A stretch of 64,000 bases of DNA, from the NCBI GenBank assembly GCA_008015155.1, contig SSFA01000008.1, positions 310,001 through 374,000 on the forward strand, read 5' to 3'. The stretch is from Thiothrix sp. GTDB lineage: Bacteria; Pseudomonadota; Gammaproteobacteria; Thiotrichales; Thiotrichaceae. The notes under the pieces are model-generated. The model saw only the letters and a list, made by a program, of their open reading frames with translations. It made no database searches and was not told the DNA's origin. Position 1 is the stretch's first letter, and each line of letters begins with the position of its first letter. The position numbers were made by a program, and so were the translations under genes. This document shows positions 39,494 through 47,014 of this stretch, one piece after another.

Positions 39494-39513
39494 ATAAAAA
39501 ATTGAGTTATAAC

Positions 39514-39720
39514 ATGAACAATAAATTATTAGTAATTGGGGCTTTGCTCATTAGCTTAAACGTGAGTGCAGCAGAGATTAAAAAACCAGTGTGTAAAATC
39601 ACGGATGAAATGAAACTGGCTATTTCGATGATGTGTTCACTTGAACCGAATCCGTCAAGCTGTGAAGCAGAGGCTATTAAAACACTGGAGCAGGAATACA
39701 ACTGCAAAGCAGGTGAATAA
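39514..39720 (+). CDS. Small secreted protein (68 aa)
   Basis: MNNKLLVIGALLISLNVSAA is a signal peptide, cleavage after VSA. The mature part has four cysteines (PVCKITDEMKLAISMMCSLE, SSCEAEAIKTLEQEYNCKAG), suggesting disulfides in the periplasm. A TTG at 39502 is an alternative start. Overlaps the next gene by 1 base. Confidence 0.6.
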   Translation: MNNKLLVIGALLISLNVSAAEIKKPVCKITDEMKLAISMMCSLEPNPSSCEAEAIKTLEQEYNCKAGE

Positions 39721-39941
39721 TGAAGGCTTTAATCCTATTCACAGTAATCATTTACTTCGTCATTACGATTCCTAATTCACAGGCCGGAGTTGCTGGAATC
39801 ATTACCTATCTGAAAGGCGAATGTAACGAGCCTGACGAAAAAGGAGTCCAGCTTTGCTCTAGTCGTGACACTGGGAAGATTTATTACGTTTACAAAGGGG
39901 AGAAATACGAAACCTACCCCGCTAACATCAAACAGGATTAA
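39720..39941 (+). CDS. Small secreted protein (73 aa)
   Basis: A signal peptide (MKALILFTVIIYFVITIPNS-QA) precedes a beta-rich mature part (GVAGIITYLKGECNEPDEKG, IYYVYKGEKYETYPA) with two cysteines. Third in the secreted series. Possible superinfection or host-surface role; unknown. Confidence 0.6.
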   Translation: MKALILFTVIIYFVITIPNSQAGVAGIITYLKGECNEPDEKGVQLCSSRDTGKIYYVYKGEKYETYPANIKQD

Positions 39942-39943
39942 TT

Positions 39944-40429
39944 ATGCCTAATCATGTAAGCCATCAAATCACTATTGCTGGATACACCGCAGAACAAATC
40001 AAAGAGCGCTATTCTTCTGCTGATCGGTTTTTCGATTTTAATAAGCTGATCCCCACGCCACCTTATGTCTATCAAGGCTGCCTTGGGACGCAAGATACTA
40101 AGGATTTTCCAAATTGGCTTGATTGGAATACAACAAACTGGGGTACAAAATGGAACTGTTATGAGAGCAAAATTTCCGACTCAGAAGGTGGCGTAGTTAT
40201 TGAGTTTGATACTGCATGGAGTATTCCTTACCCAATCATTGTAGTTCTCGCCAATCAATTAAAAAGCAAACAAATGATCCATGACTATTTTGACGAGGGT
40301 CACAATTTCTGGGGTCGTGAAGTTTGGAATGGTGATACTCGTCAGTCAAAAAACAAAGCTGAAAACTTAAAACGAGAACTTTGCATTAAGTTGAAGGGGT
40401 ATGACCCAGATAATCAAGATGATGATTAA
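39944..40429 (+). CDS. DUF1281/YubB ferredoxin-like protein
   Basis: MPNHVSHQITIAGYTAEQIK, FFDFNKLIPTPP, WNTTNWGTKWN and GGVVIEFDTAWSIPYPIIVV match the YubB-type ferredoxin-like domain found on plasmids and phages. Biological role unknown. A hairpin (GGCCAGTC / GACCGGCC) follows it. Confidence 0.75.
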   Translation: MPNHVSHQITIAGYTAEQIKERYSSADRFFDFNKLIPTPPYVYQGCLGTQDTKDFPNWLDWNTTNWGTKWNCYESKISDSEGGVVIEFDTAWSIPYPIIVVLANQLKSKQMIHDYFDEGHNFWGREVWNGDTRQSKNKAENLKRELCIKLKGYDPDNQDDD

Positions 40430-40520
40430 AAAGTAAAAAGGCCAGTCATAGACCGGCCTTCCCTACCAACCCAAGCCGCCTCGCTTTCGACGGAGGGGCG
40501 GCAAAGGAGATTAAAGGATT

Positions 40521-41888
40521 ATGAGTTTAAACAACGTTTTAGACAAGTCCCTCCCCTATGGAGTTCGATTGTCGCTATATATTGGTGCATGGCTGCTAGC
40601 CATCGTCATGGGCATAGCTGGGGTGAGTACCTACTACTCTAGCAATCCAAGCCCGATTGGTTTCATTAAAGCTATTTTTCTCTTTGCTGGATTCCTGCTG
40701 ATTTTGCATGGTGCTAGCGGAATCTTATTTGATTCTAGTAAACCTGTCAGCTGGCGAGCGATTGCCCTAGTGGTTGCCATCTCTATGCTAGCAGTTGATA
40801 CCTTTACTATCTCCCATGAGCAACAGACTGGCATCATGGAAAAGATTAAAACCAGTCAGCAGGCCGTGACGGACTCCAGCACCAAAGCCCAGCACTTAGC
40901 AGGCTTACGAAAAGAGCTAGCGGCTTGCCCCGAAAACCATTACACCAAATGCAAACAACCCCTATTGGCAGCAATTCAACAGGCCGAAACTAGCACGGGT
41001 GGAACCGCTTTTAACGCTAATGCAGCGGGTGAAGAGGCGTACTGGGTAGCGCTAGCGGAATGGTTTAATAAGGATCGTCTGCCCGAAGACAAAATTGACG
41101 CAGGCCAAGTGGCTCTCTATGTTTATGCCTTTTTAGGTTTCTTAGGTTCAGTCTTTATTATTTTGGGCTTTGGTTTTTATGGTGCAACCACTTCTGACCA
41201 GCAGCACTCACCTACTCCACTGCCACCCACTGGCACAGACGACACCACTCATAAAGGTAGTGACTACCGCACCAGCAAAGTAGGGTTCAACTCCCCTGCT
41301 CCTGTGCCTGCTGCTAACAGTAAAGGAACTGTTTCAAACAGTTCAGCGAACACTAAATACAGTTCAAGAACAGTTTACCCCGCTCAAAATACAGTTCGAG
41401 TTGAGCGTTCAGCTACCAGCGCTAGTGTGCCTAGAGCTACATCAATAGCGCCTGCTGTGACAATGGGCAGCCCATCAAGCGCACAAGCTAAAGCTGCGCA
41501 ACGCTGGCATTTAACCGATGGGAATGCGGCCTTGGACACTTCAACTGTTTTAGAAACACCCACTGTTTTAACCCCTTCAACTGTACCGGAACAGTTCAAT
41601 CTGTCTAAAAATACAGCAGAAGGGGATAGAAATACTGAAAAATACAGCAGTTTTTATGCCGCTTATGATGAAGCGCTACGGACTGGAGTAGTCGGGCGAG
41701 CTACTGTTAGGCCAACTAAACAATGGCTCGCAGAACAGTTAAAACAGTCCGAAGTACAGTTAAATACCGTTGAGCGTGACAACTGCGTGAACTGGCTACT
41801 CGCAGAAGCGGAGCGGCGCGGTCGTATTCGTCCTGTGTTTGGGCGTGATGATAAGCATCCCCAAGGACGTTGTGAGGTAGTGAAATGA
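40521..41888 (+). CDS. Membrane protein with C-terminal helical domain; gene carries the ACAGTT cluster
   Basis: Four hydrophobic segments (LSLYIGAWLLAIVMGIAGVS, AIFLFAGFLLILHGASGIL, ALVVAISMLAVDTFT, ALYVYAFLGFLGSVFIILGF) flank an external helical loop with two cysteines (AACPENHYTKCKQ). The 245-residue C-terminus is a Thr/Ser/Pro-rich linker ending in a compact helical unit (TKQWLAEQLKQSEVQLNTVE, RDNCVNWLLAEAERRGRIRP) like a winged helix. A GC-rich hairpin (GCCGCCTC ... GAGGGGCGGC) lies just upstream of its AAAGGAG. Next gene overlaps by ATGA. No family recognised. Confidence 0.6.
   Translation: MSLNNVLDKSLPYGVRLSLYIGAWLLAIVMGIAGVSTYYSSNPSPIGFIKAIFLFAGFLLILHGASGILFDSSKPVSWRAIALVVAISMLAVDTFTISHEQQTGIMEKIKTSQQAVTDSSTKAQHLAGLRKELAACPENHYTKCKQPLLAAIQQAETSTGGTAFNANAAGEEAYWVALAEWFNKDRLPEDKIDAGQVALYVYAFLGFLGSVFIILGFGFYGATTSDQQHSPTPLPPTGTDDTTHKGSDYRTSKVGFNSPAPVPAANSKGTVSNSSANTKYSSRTVYPAQNTVRVERSATSASVPRATSIAPAVTMGSPSSAQAKAAQRWHLTDGNAALDTSTVLETPTVLTPSTVPEQFNLSKNTAEGDRNTEKYSSFYAAYDEALRTGVVGRATVRPTKQWLAEQLKQSEVQLNTVERDNCVNWLLAEAERRGRIRPVFGRDDKHPQGRCEVVK
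41326..41762. repeat. ACAGTT/AACTGT repeat cluster inside the membrane protein gene
   Basis: Ten exact ACAGTT cores (either strand), at 41326, 41336, 41357, 41368, 41389, 41542, 41578, 41589, 41733 and 41754 (9-mer starts), plus degenerate copies. The first two form a perfect inverted repeat, GAACTGTTT-C-AAACAGTTC. The cores occur in all three codon phases, so the amino acids do not explain them. Chance expectation for a hexamer on both strands in this length is about 0.2. Confidence 0.75.
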
Positions 41889-42136
41889 ACGATGAACACA
41901 GTCTTGGCCTAACCGACCCACGCATCATCCAGATTCTGAACCAGACGAAAGAGGGCAGAGCCAAACTTCAAAGTTGGCAAGAACGCAAAGCGAAAGAATC
42001 ACCTCAGCCTCAACACAATGAGCCAAGCCTTTCACTGAAAAACTTTATCAATGCCCTCGTGTTTTCCCTGATTATTGCAGCGCTGCTAACACTTTTGATG
42101 ATTGGGATTATTGAGGTGATACGGTGGATTTTTTAA
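41885..42136 (+). CDS. Tail-anchored membrane protein (83 aa)
   Basis: A charged soluble part (DPRIIQILNQTKEGRAKLQS, AKESPQPQHNEPSLSLKNFI) is followed by one C-terminal membrane helix (ALVFSLIIAALLTLLMIGII). It overlaps the 455-aa membrane gene by ATGA, so the two probably work together. Confidence 0.6.
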   Translation: MNDEHSLGLTDPRIIQILNQTKEGRAKLQSWQERKAKESPQPQHNEPSLSLKNFINALVFSLIIAALLTLLMIGIIEVIRWIF

Positions 42137-42142
42137 TGACAA

Positions 42143-42165
42143 GCCCGCGAGTCGGGCTTTTATTT
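42143..42165 (+). terminator. Intrinsic terminator after the membrane pair
   Basis: GCCCG-CGAGT-CGGGC followed by TTTTATTTT. Confidence 0.75.
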
Positions 42166-42172
42166 TGGATCA

Positions 42173-42424
42173 ATGATGAGTATTAAGCAAAAACGAGAGA
42201 CTGAAAAAATCCTAGGGCGGAAAGGCATTGCAAAAAGAATACATAATCTTGCGTATGAAATAATTAAAGCATCATCCTATCAAGAGGTAATGGAATTAGC
42301 AGGGCGAATAAGTGTATTAGCTGATACTGCTAGTTATGATAGTTACTGGAGTGAAAAGGTAAGTAATGGAAAATTTAAAGAATGTGGAAACATAGACTGC
42401 TACAACTTGGATAGGTCAAAATGA
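42173..42424 (+). CDS. Small helical phage protein (83 aa)
   Basis: Helical and basic at the start (MMSIKQKRETEKILGRKGIA), with two C-terminal cysteines (ECGNIDCYNLD). Start may be 42173 or 42176. The stop overlaps the next start (ATGA). Unknown function. Confidence 0.5.
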   Translation: MMSIKQKRETEKILGRKGIAKRIHNLAYEIIKASSYQEVMELAGRISVLADTASYDSYWSEKVSNGKFKECGNIDCYNLDRSK

Positions 42425-42768
42425 AGCGAATGGAACATCAACTTCCCATTAAGTTCAAATCTGAAATAGAATTAACCCAAATTAATATATGGAAGCCGCC
42501 TAGTTATTTTTTAGGGGTTAGGATGCTAGGTAATATAGCCCAGCACGAAACAGGATTATTTTGCGAAAGCAGCGGTCAATATAAAAGCGACTTGCTGCTA
42601 GCAGAAAAGCTAGGATTTAAGGATGGTATTGTTCATGGCTGGAAATTTAAAATATACAACAACAATTTTTGCGTAACGTTAGATTACTGGGGGCAATGTC
42701 CTACTACATTCCATCAAGCGTTTGATGACGCGATAGTAATTTTTAAAGAGTTAGATTTATTGTGCTAA
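42421..42768 (+). CDS. Phage protein (115 aa)
   Basis: A mixed alpha/beta product (INIWKPPSYFLGVRMLGNIA, KFKIYNNNFCVTLDYWGQCP) with four cysteines. Overlaps both neighbours. No family recognised. Confidence 0.5.
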   Translation: MKRMEHQLPIKFKSEIELTQINIWKPPSYFLGVRMLGNIAQHETGLFCESSGQYKSDLLLAEKLGFKDGIVHGWKFKIYNNNFCVTLDYWGQCPTTFHQAFDDAIVIFKELDLLC

Positions 42769-43004
42769 CAAAACTCTTCTGGGCGTGCGTAGGCATATTC
42801 ACGCCAATATTAACGATTGCCGCAATAGCACTATTTTGGAAATGGTTTAGTGATATGCGAGAGCTTAGCGACTTTGGATATGATTCAGCAAACCTAGACT
42901 ACATGCTGAACGGCGTTGTTTACACAATAAGTGATATTACACAAGAGTCTGATTTCACTAAGCTTGCAAATGAATATTGGAATCACATTGACCCAACACC
43001 ATAG
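42762..43004 (+). CDS. Small single-TM protein (80 aa), GTG start
   Basis: MLTKLFWACVGIFTPILTIA-AIALFWKW is a membrane helix; the rest is soluble and acidic (FGYDSANLDYMLNGVVYTIS). The GTG start lies inside the end of the previous gene. Unknown function. Confidence 0.5.
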   Translation: MLTKLFWACVGIFTPILTIAAIALFWKWFSDMRELSDFGYDSANLDYMLNGVVYTISDITQESDFTKLANEYWNHIDPTP

Positions 43005-43059
43005 TCTAGGATCTGGTCAAGAAGCAACGGAAACTAACGCTGAAAGCATGGGGTGTGAA

Positions 43060-43251
43060 ATGACAGAAACAGAAAACCAGCTTCTACAGCTATTAGCTGA
43101 TATACGCAAAGCCGCTGGTGATGAGAAAGGGCATCTAATGCAGCATGAGTTAATAGATCACATTAAGCGGTTAAAAGCAGCATCCGATAAACTTGAAAAA
43201 ATAGAAAAAGCAAGAATCGATTGGGAAGAGAATGCTAATGAAACCAAATAA
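43060..43251 (+). CDS. Small coiled-coil protein (63 aa)
   Basis: MTETENQLLQLLADIRKAAG and a heptad helix (LIDHIKRLKAASDKLEKIEK). GGGGTG is close upstream; a longer frame from 42931 overlaps the previous gene and is less likely. The end overlaps the next gene by 14 bases. Confidence 0.45.
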   Translation: MTETENQLLQLLADIRKAAGDEKGHLMQHELIDHIKRLKAASDKLEKIEKARIDWEENANETK

Positions 43252-43663
43252 AGACAGCGTTCTAACAAACATGCTTGAGCAGCTCAAATCACTAGCTGTA
43301 TACGACACTGAACTATATTCCCGCGCCATGCAGGAAGCGGGAAGACTAGCTAAAAATGGCATGGGTGAACAAGCGATACAGCTTAGAGATGCAATTGATG
43401 AATCAAAGATGATATTTAATAAAGATGTAATTTCTACGCCACGTAATTCTTTAAAAAATAATCATCTTATTGGCTACAAAGAACAGTTATTAAAAGACAT
43501 GCAATCCGCAGACACAAAGCAAAAGCCAATCACATTCGGTAATGGCTACTGCGCTCTAGCATGTCCTTATTTCAAGCCTGATAAGCCCGAAACACTGAGC
43601 GCTGAGTGTCTACTAGATGGCAAAACTATTATTTACCAAGATTGGTTTATAGCACATTGTTGA
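43238..43663 (+). CDS. Phage protein with C-terminal CxxxC (141 aa)
   Basis: MKPNKDSVLTNMLEQLKSLA begins; GAAGAG lies about 7 bases upstream. The N-terminal half is helical; the second half has GNGYCALACPYFKPDKPETL and AECLLDG, a possible metal site. Unknown function. Confidence 0.5.
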   Translation: MKPNKDSVLTNMLEQLKSLAVYDTELYSRAMQEAGRLAKNGMGEQAIQLRDAIDESKMIFNKDVISTPRNSLKNNHLIGYKEQLLKDMQSADTKQKPITFGNGYCALACPYFKPDKPETLSAECLLDGKTIIYQDWFIAHC

Positions 43664-43676
43664 ATAAGGATGAATA

Positions 43677-43886
43677 GTGACAGCAAAACTCATGAACGAT
43701 ATTTGCCGCTGCACTGGCGACACAGAAATAGACGGAGAAGTCAAAGTATGTCCAGCTCGTAATCAATGCCTACGCTATTTAGAGCGCGAGACGTTTAGAG
43801 GAAAAGTGTATCAGTATCCAATTATGTCAGCGCCAACTATTAAAGAGTCGGGCTGTGCTTCGCTGATCAAGCCTAGCAACTACTAA
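43677..43886 (+). CDS. Cysteine-rich small protein (69 aa), GTG start
   Basis: Start GTG with AAGGA 6 bases upstream. It has CRCTGDTEIDGEVKVCPARN-QC, a zinc-like cluster whose CPAR-xx-C part resembles that of the adenine methyltransferase N-terminus (CPARSNC). Function unknown. Confidence 0.55.
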   Translation: MTAKLMNDICRCTGDTEIDGEVKVCPARNQCLRYLERETFRGKVYQYPIMSAPTIKESGCASLIKPSNY

Positions 43887-44128
43887 TTCTTAAAATACTA
43901 GTAGTTAATTAAAAATCAATTACTTACATCATGCCACCTACATCAATGAAGGTGGCAATCCTAATTTTATGGTACGAACTCAAATGATTAAAACCCTAAC
44001 GATAGACACTGATCTAATCATCTACGCTTTTCACTACTGCTTAGGCCGCCACACCTAAATATTAGTTAAATATTTTTCGATAGCTAACAGCGCCCACTGA
44101 GGCGCTTTTTTCATTTAAAGGGGAAGCA
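43887..44128 (+). other. Intergenic stretch with hairpins and a truncated 24-aa ORF
   Basis: It holds GCCACC-...-GGTGGC (43932-43955), a short frame at 43984-44058 (MIKTLTIDTDLIIYAFHYCL then GRHT), which resembles the start of a phage family but is cut by a stop, and the terminator GCGCC-CACTGA-GGCGC TTTTTT (44090-44111) right before the next gene. Confidence 0.5.
44090..44111 (+). terminator. Terminator directly before the DUF4224-like gene
   Basis: AGCGCC-CACTGA-GGCGCT followed by TTTTTTCATTT, then AAAGGGG of the next gene. Confidence 0.8.
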
Positions 44129-44356
44129 ATGGACAACAGAATAATCCCATACGAAGAACTAAGAGAGTTGCTTGGCACGACCACACCGGCTGAAACACTA
44201 ATTGTTACTCAGAAAAGGGGTATTCCGGTTCAACTCTCTAAACATAATTCACCTCGCCCCTTCACAACCCTGCGAGCATTAGAAAGCTCAATGGGCATGA
44301 AACAAAACTCTGATATATCATCCAACGATGAAGAGTTTGTTGTAAAAATCATATAA
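44129..44356 (+). CDS. DUF4224-like protein beside the integrase (excisionase candidate)
   Basis: MDNRIIPYEELRELLGTTTP and TQKRGIPVQLSKHNS resemble DUF4224 proteins, which are encoded next to tyrosine integrases and are thought to act as excisionases. It lies 11 bases before the integrase gene. Confidence 0.6.
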   Translation: MDNRIIPYEELRELLGTTTPAETLIVTQKRGIPVQLSKHNSPRPFTTLRALESSMGMKQNSDISSNDEEFVVKII

Positions 44357-44367
44357 GAGGAGGATAT

Positions 44368-45498
44368 ATGGCAGGAACTCGCAGAGTAAAAACACCCTAC
44401 CCGCTGCCTTATGTTTACGTAAACAAGGGGCGAGTAGAGTATAGGCCGAGGGTCAGCTTTGAAGATAGAGAGCAAGGTGTGCCAGTTGATAAAGGCGGGT
44501 TTTTGAAACCGCCTATTAAGTTAGGTGTGGAAGGCGATTCACTAGAGGATATAACTAAGGCATGGCTAGCCGCTAAATCCTCTATTCGCCGTGAAACTGT
44601 TTACAAAACTTGCACACTCTACTGGATTTTAGACAAGTATCAGCATTCTCGAAAATATGCAGAACTAGCACCTTCTTCGCAAAAGCGAAATAAAAACCTC
44701 ATCAAAATCCTTGAACACAAACTCGAAATTAACGGAAAGCCTGCAACCCTAGGTGATTTGCACATAAAAGCCATAAATAAGCCATTATTCAGAGCATTGG
44801 CAGAGCGTCGGTTAAATGATTATCGTGCCTCTGGTAACAAAGGCGAGGTACAAGTTAATCGAGAAATCACACTAATATCATCAGCGCTATCATGGGCGGT
44901 TAGTAACCTTCCTGAACTGGCAGAACTAGGCATCCATGAAAACCCTTTGCTCAAAATAGAAAAAATCAAAGAGCACCAGAACGAGCGATATATCACAGAC
45001 CAAGAATATGAGATTCAGTACCAGATTGCTGCTGAGGTCTCTGACTACTTACAGCCAGTCATGGAGCTAACCTATCTCACGGCCTCACGCGGCATTGAAA
45101 CGCTGGATTTAAAGTTATCGGATTGCTCAGAAATTGGCATTAAGACGACACGGCGCAAAGGCAGTCGGGACAACATTATTCTGTGGTCGCCACGGCTTTT
45201 AGCAGCTAAAGAGGCTGCACTGGCTTTGCATAAATCGCGCAAGATACGCCAGATCGACCCGCATTTAATACCCGGCTTTAGTGGTGGGGCCTTGGCAAAA
45301 TCAACCCTTGATGCAGCTTTTCAACGACTTAAGAATTTAATGGAAAGCAGAGGATTAGCAGATACCTATTTTTCACTGCACCTTCTTAAAGCAAAGGGAG
45401 TTAGTGATTCGGATGATAAGGGTATTGCAGGTCATGTAACCGAAGCTATGCGCCAACGTTATGACGTAAAAGTACACGAGCATAAGCCAGCTCGGTAG
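44368..45498 (+). CDS. int: Tyrosine-type phage integrase
   Basis: The 376-residue protein has arm-binding and core-binding N-terminal domains, then the catalytic Arg in TYLTASRGIETLDLKLSDC, the HxxK box FSLHLLKAKGVSD, GH in GIAGHVTEAMRQRYDV and the Tyr nucleophile in the same motif. The usual second Arg of HxxR is Lys (LKAKG), as in a known group of phage integrases. It ends about 100 bases from tRNA-Leu, its likely target. Confidence 0.85.
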   Translation: MAGTRRVKTPYPLPYVYVNKGRVEYRPRVSFEDREQGVPVDKGGFLKPPIKLGVEGDSLEDITKAWLAAKSSIRRETVYKTCTLYWILDKYQHSRKYAELAPSSQKRNKNLIKILEHKLEINGKPATLGDLHIKAINKPLFRALAERRLNDYRASGNKGEVQVNREITLISSALSWAVSNLPELAELGIHENPLLKIEKIKEHQNERYITDQEYEIQYQIAAEVSDYLQPVMELTYLTASRGIETLDLKLSDCSEIGIKTTRRKGSRDNIILWSPRLLAAKEAALALHKSRKIRQIDPHLIPGFSGGALAKSTLDAAFQRLKNLMESRGLADTYFSLHLLKAKGVSDSDDKGIAGHVTEAMRQRYDVKVHEHKPAR

Positions 45499-45502
45499 CA
45501 AT

Positions 45503-45534
45503 TGTTCGGAGCGAAGGGTTTCAATGTTCGGAGC
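45503..45534 (+). repeat. Direct repeats TGTTCGGAGC (possible integrase arm sites)
   Basis: TGTTCGGAGC occurs at 45503-45512 and 45525-45534, 22 bases apart, between the integrase and the tRNA-Leu target. Spacing of about two helical turns fits arm-type binding sites. Confidence 0.45.
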
Positions 45535-45602
45535 TTATTTTTAGCAGTAGATTTTATCTAAAACAAAAACCATCTAAGTTGTTGATTTACAATCATCAGA
45601 AG

Positions 45603-45691
45603 TGGTGCCCAGGGCCGGAGTCGAACCGGCACGGATGTTACCATCCGAGGGATTTTAAGTCCCTTGCGTCTACCTATTTCGCCACCTGGGC
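45603..45691 (-). tRNA. tRNA-Leu (UAA), likely attachment site
   Basis: Long variable arm, anticodon loop CTTAAAA (UAA), T arm CCGG-TTCGACT-CCGG, encoded CCA. Its 3' end faces the integrase gene, the usual arrangement at tRNA-targeted att sites; the duplicated 3' end should exist left of this window. Confidence 0.9.
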
Positions 45692-45708
45692 AGATGACTT
45701 GTCTTTAA

Positions 45709-45782
45709 TGGAGGCTAGGGTCGGAATCGAACCGGCGTAGACGGATTTGCAATCCGCTGCATGACCACTCTGCCACCCAGCC
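45709..45782 (-). tRNA. tRNA-Cys (GCA)
   Basis: Acceptor GGCTGGG / CCTAGCC, anticodon loop with GCA in GGATTGCAAATCC, U73 discriminator and encoded CCA. Confidence 0.9.
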
Positions 45783-45794
45783 TTCGTAAAAATT

Positions 45795-45869
45795 TGGAGC
45801 GGGAAACGAGGCTCGAACTCGCGACCCCAACCTTGGCAAGGTTGTGCTCTACCACTGAGCTATTCCCGC
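45795..45869 (-). tRNA. tRNA-Gly (GCC), copy 2
   Basis: GCGGGAATAGCTC start, anticodon loop TTGCCAA, T arm GCGAG-TTCGAGC-CTCGT, CCA encoded. Identical to the copy at 45920-45994. Confidence 0.9.
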
Positions 45870-45919
45870 TTACTGGCTTGTGACAGCCTGAACTTCATCC
45901 AGAATATGCTCCAGAATTC

Positions 45920-45994
45920 TGGAGCGGGAAACGAGGCTCGAACTCGCGACCCCAACCTTGGCAAGGTTGTGCTCTACCACTGAGCTATTCCCGC
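45920..45994 (-). tRNA. tRNA-Gly (GCC), copy 1
   Basis: Same sequence as the second tRNA-Gly; the cluster Gly-Gly-Cys-Leu on the minus strand resembles the glyW-cysT-leuZ unit of gammaproteobacteria. Confidence 0.9.
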
Positions 45995-46103
45995 TGAACA
46001 GGCTGCGAATAATAATCGCGACCCTCAGGACTGTCAAGCTTTAAGCATCGAGAAATTAAAAGGCACACTGCTTAGCCGATAATCTGACAAATTTGGACGA
46101 TAG

Positions 46104-46679
46104 CTAAACCTGTCTAACAGGTAAATAATCTTTCAAAATCGCATAAATGGCTGGGCGATTTTGCTGTATTTCCTCTGCGCTCAAACCTTCTAAAGAATGG
46201 GGATACTTTAACCAATCTTCAGTTTCATACAAGTAAAAATCCGGAATACGTTCAATTTGCCGGCGCTTTGGTTTGTAATACGGGACTGCCACACGAATGT
46301 CAGAAGGCGTGTTTAAGCGAGCTTTGCGGCTTAGCTCCCCAATAATTGCCTCAATTGAACGTCCTGTATCAAAGACATCATCGACAATCAACAATCGATC
46401 ATGGTGTTGGCAATTTTTTACTAGGTAATTTAAGCCAAACACTTGTACTTGGCGTGCTTGCTGATCAATCCCCGAGTAAGAAGCGGTGCGAATTGAAATA
46501 TTATCAGCATGAATACCATGAACCGTTAAATACTCTTGCACGGCGATGCCAATCGGAACACCGCCGCGCCAGATAGCAATAATGAAGGTTGGCTCGAAGC
46601 CGCTTTGCAAAATTTGATGCCCTAAACGAAACGAATCCTCTAATAAACCTTGTGCAGTGAGATAGCGTTTCGTACTCAT
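46104..46679 (-). CDS. Phosphoribosyltransferase (hypoxanthine/xanthine type, paralog A)
   Basis: The 191-residue protein has RLLIVDDVFDTGRSIEAII, the PRPP-binding signature, and IIAIWRGGVPIGIAVQEYL near the N-terminus. It probably converts a purine base plus PRPP to the nucleotide. The other paralog is at 47,015 on the opposite strand, with a TerB-like gene in the gap. Confidence 0.8.
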   Translation of the reverse strand: MSTKRYLTAQGLLEDSFRLGHQILQSGFEPTFIIAIWRGGVPIGIAVQEYLTVHGIHADNISIRTASYSGIDQQARQVQVFGLNYLVKNCQHHDRLLIVDDVFDTGRSIEAIIGELSRKARLNTPSDIRVAVPYYKPKRRQIERIPDFYLYETEDWLKYPHSLEGLSAEEIQQNRPAIYAILKDYLPVRQV

Positions 46680-46697
46680 TTTGCTTTAATCCTTTAC

Positions 46698-46910
46698 TTA
46701 TTTAATCATGCCTTTGCATTCTTCAATCAGCTCATCTAAGGCTTTAACAGCAGTTTTAGCTTCGGCTTTAATTTCTTGCAAAAACTCTAACTCACTTTTG
46801 CTGACATCACCATCTTTCAATACTAAAGTTCTAAGCATATCAACTTCTTTAATACTCACATGCCCATCACCTAAAGCGAAGCCTTTTGCAACTTTGCGCC
46901 ACTCTGCCAT
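46698..46910 (-). CDS. TerB-like small protein (70 aa)
   Basis: MAEWRKVAKGFALGDGHVSI then DMLRTLVLKDGDVSKSELEF is a small helical unit with acidic loops like the TerB fold (possible metal-binding). It follows in the same direction as the phosphoribosyltransferase (18 bases upstream of it). Confidence 0.5.
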   Translation of the reverse strand: MAEWRKVAKGFALGDGHVSIKEVDMLRTLVLKDGDVSKSELEFLQEIKAEAKTAVKALDELIEECKGMIK

Positions 46911-47014
46911 GATTCTGACTCCTTATTGATTTATCATTGAGAATTTGCTTGCGCTTGCTTCCAAGCCAAGCTTCAAGGATTATCAGCTAATCAATTCACA
47001 GGTACAATCTGCAG

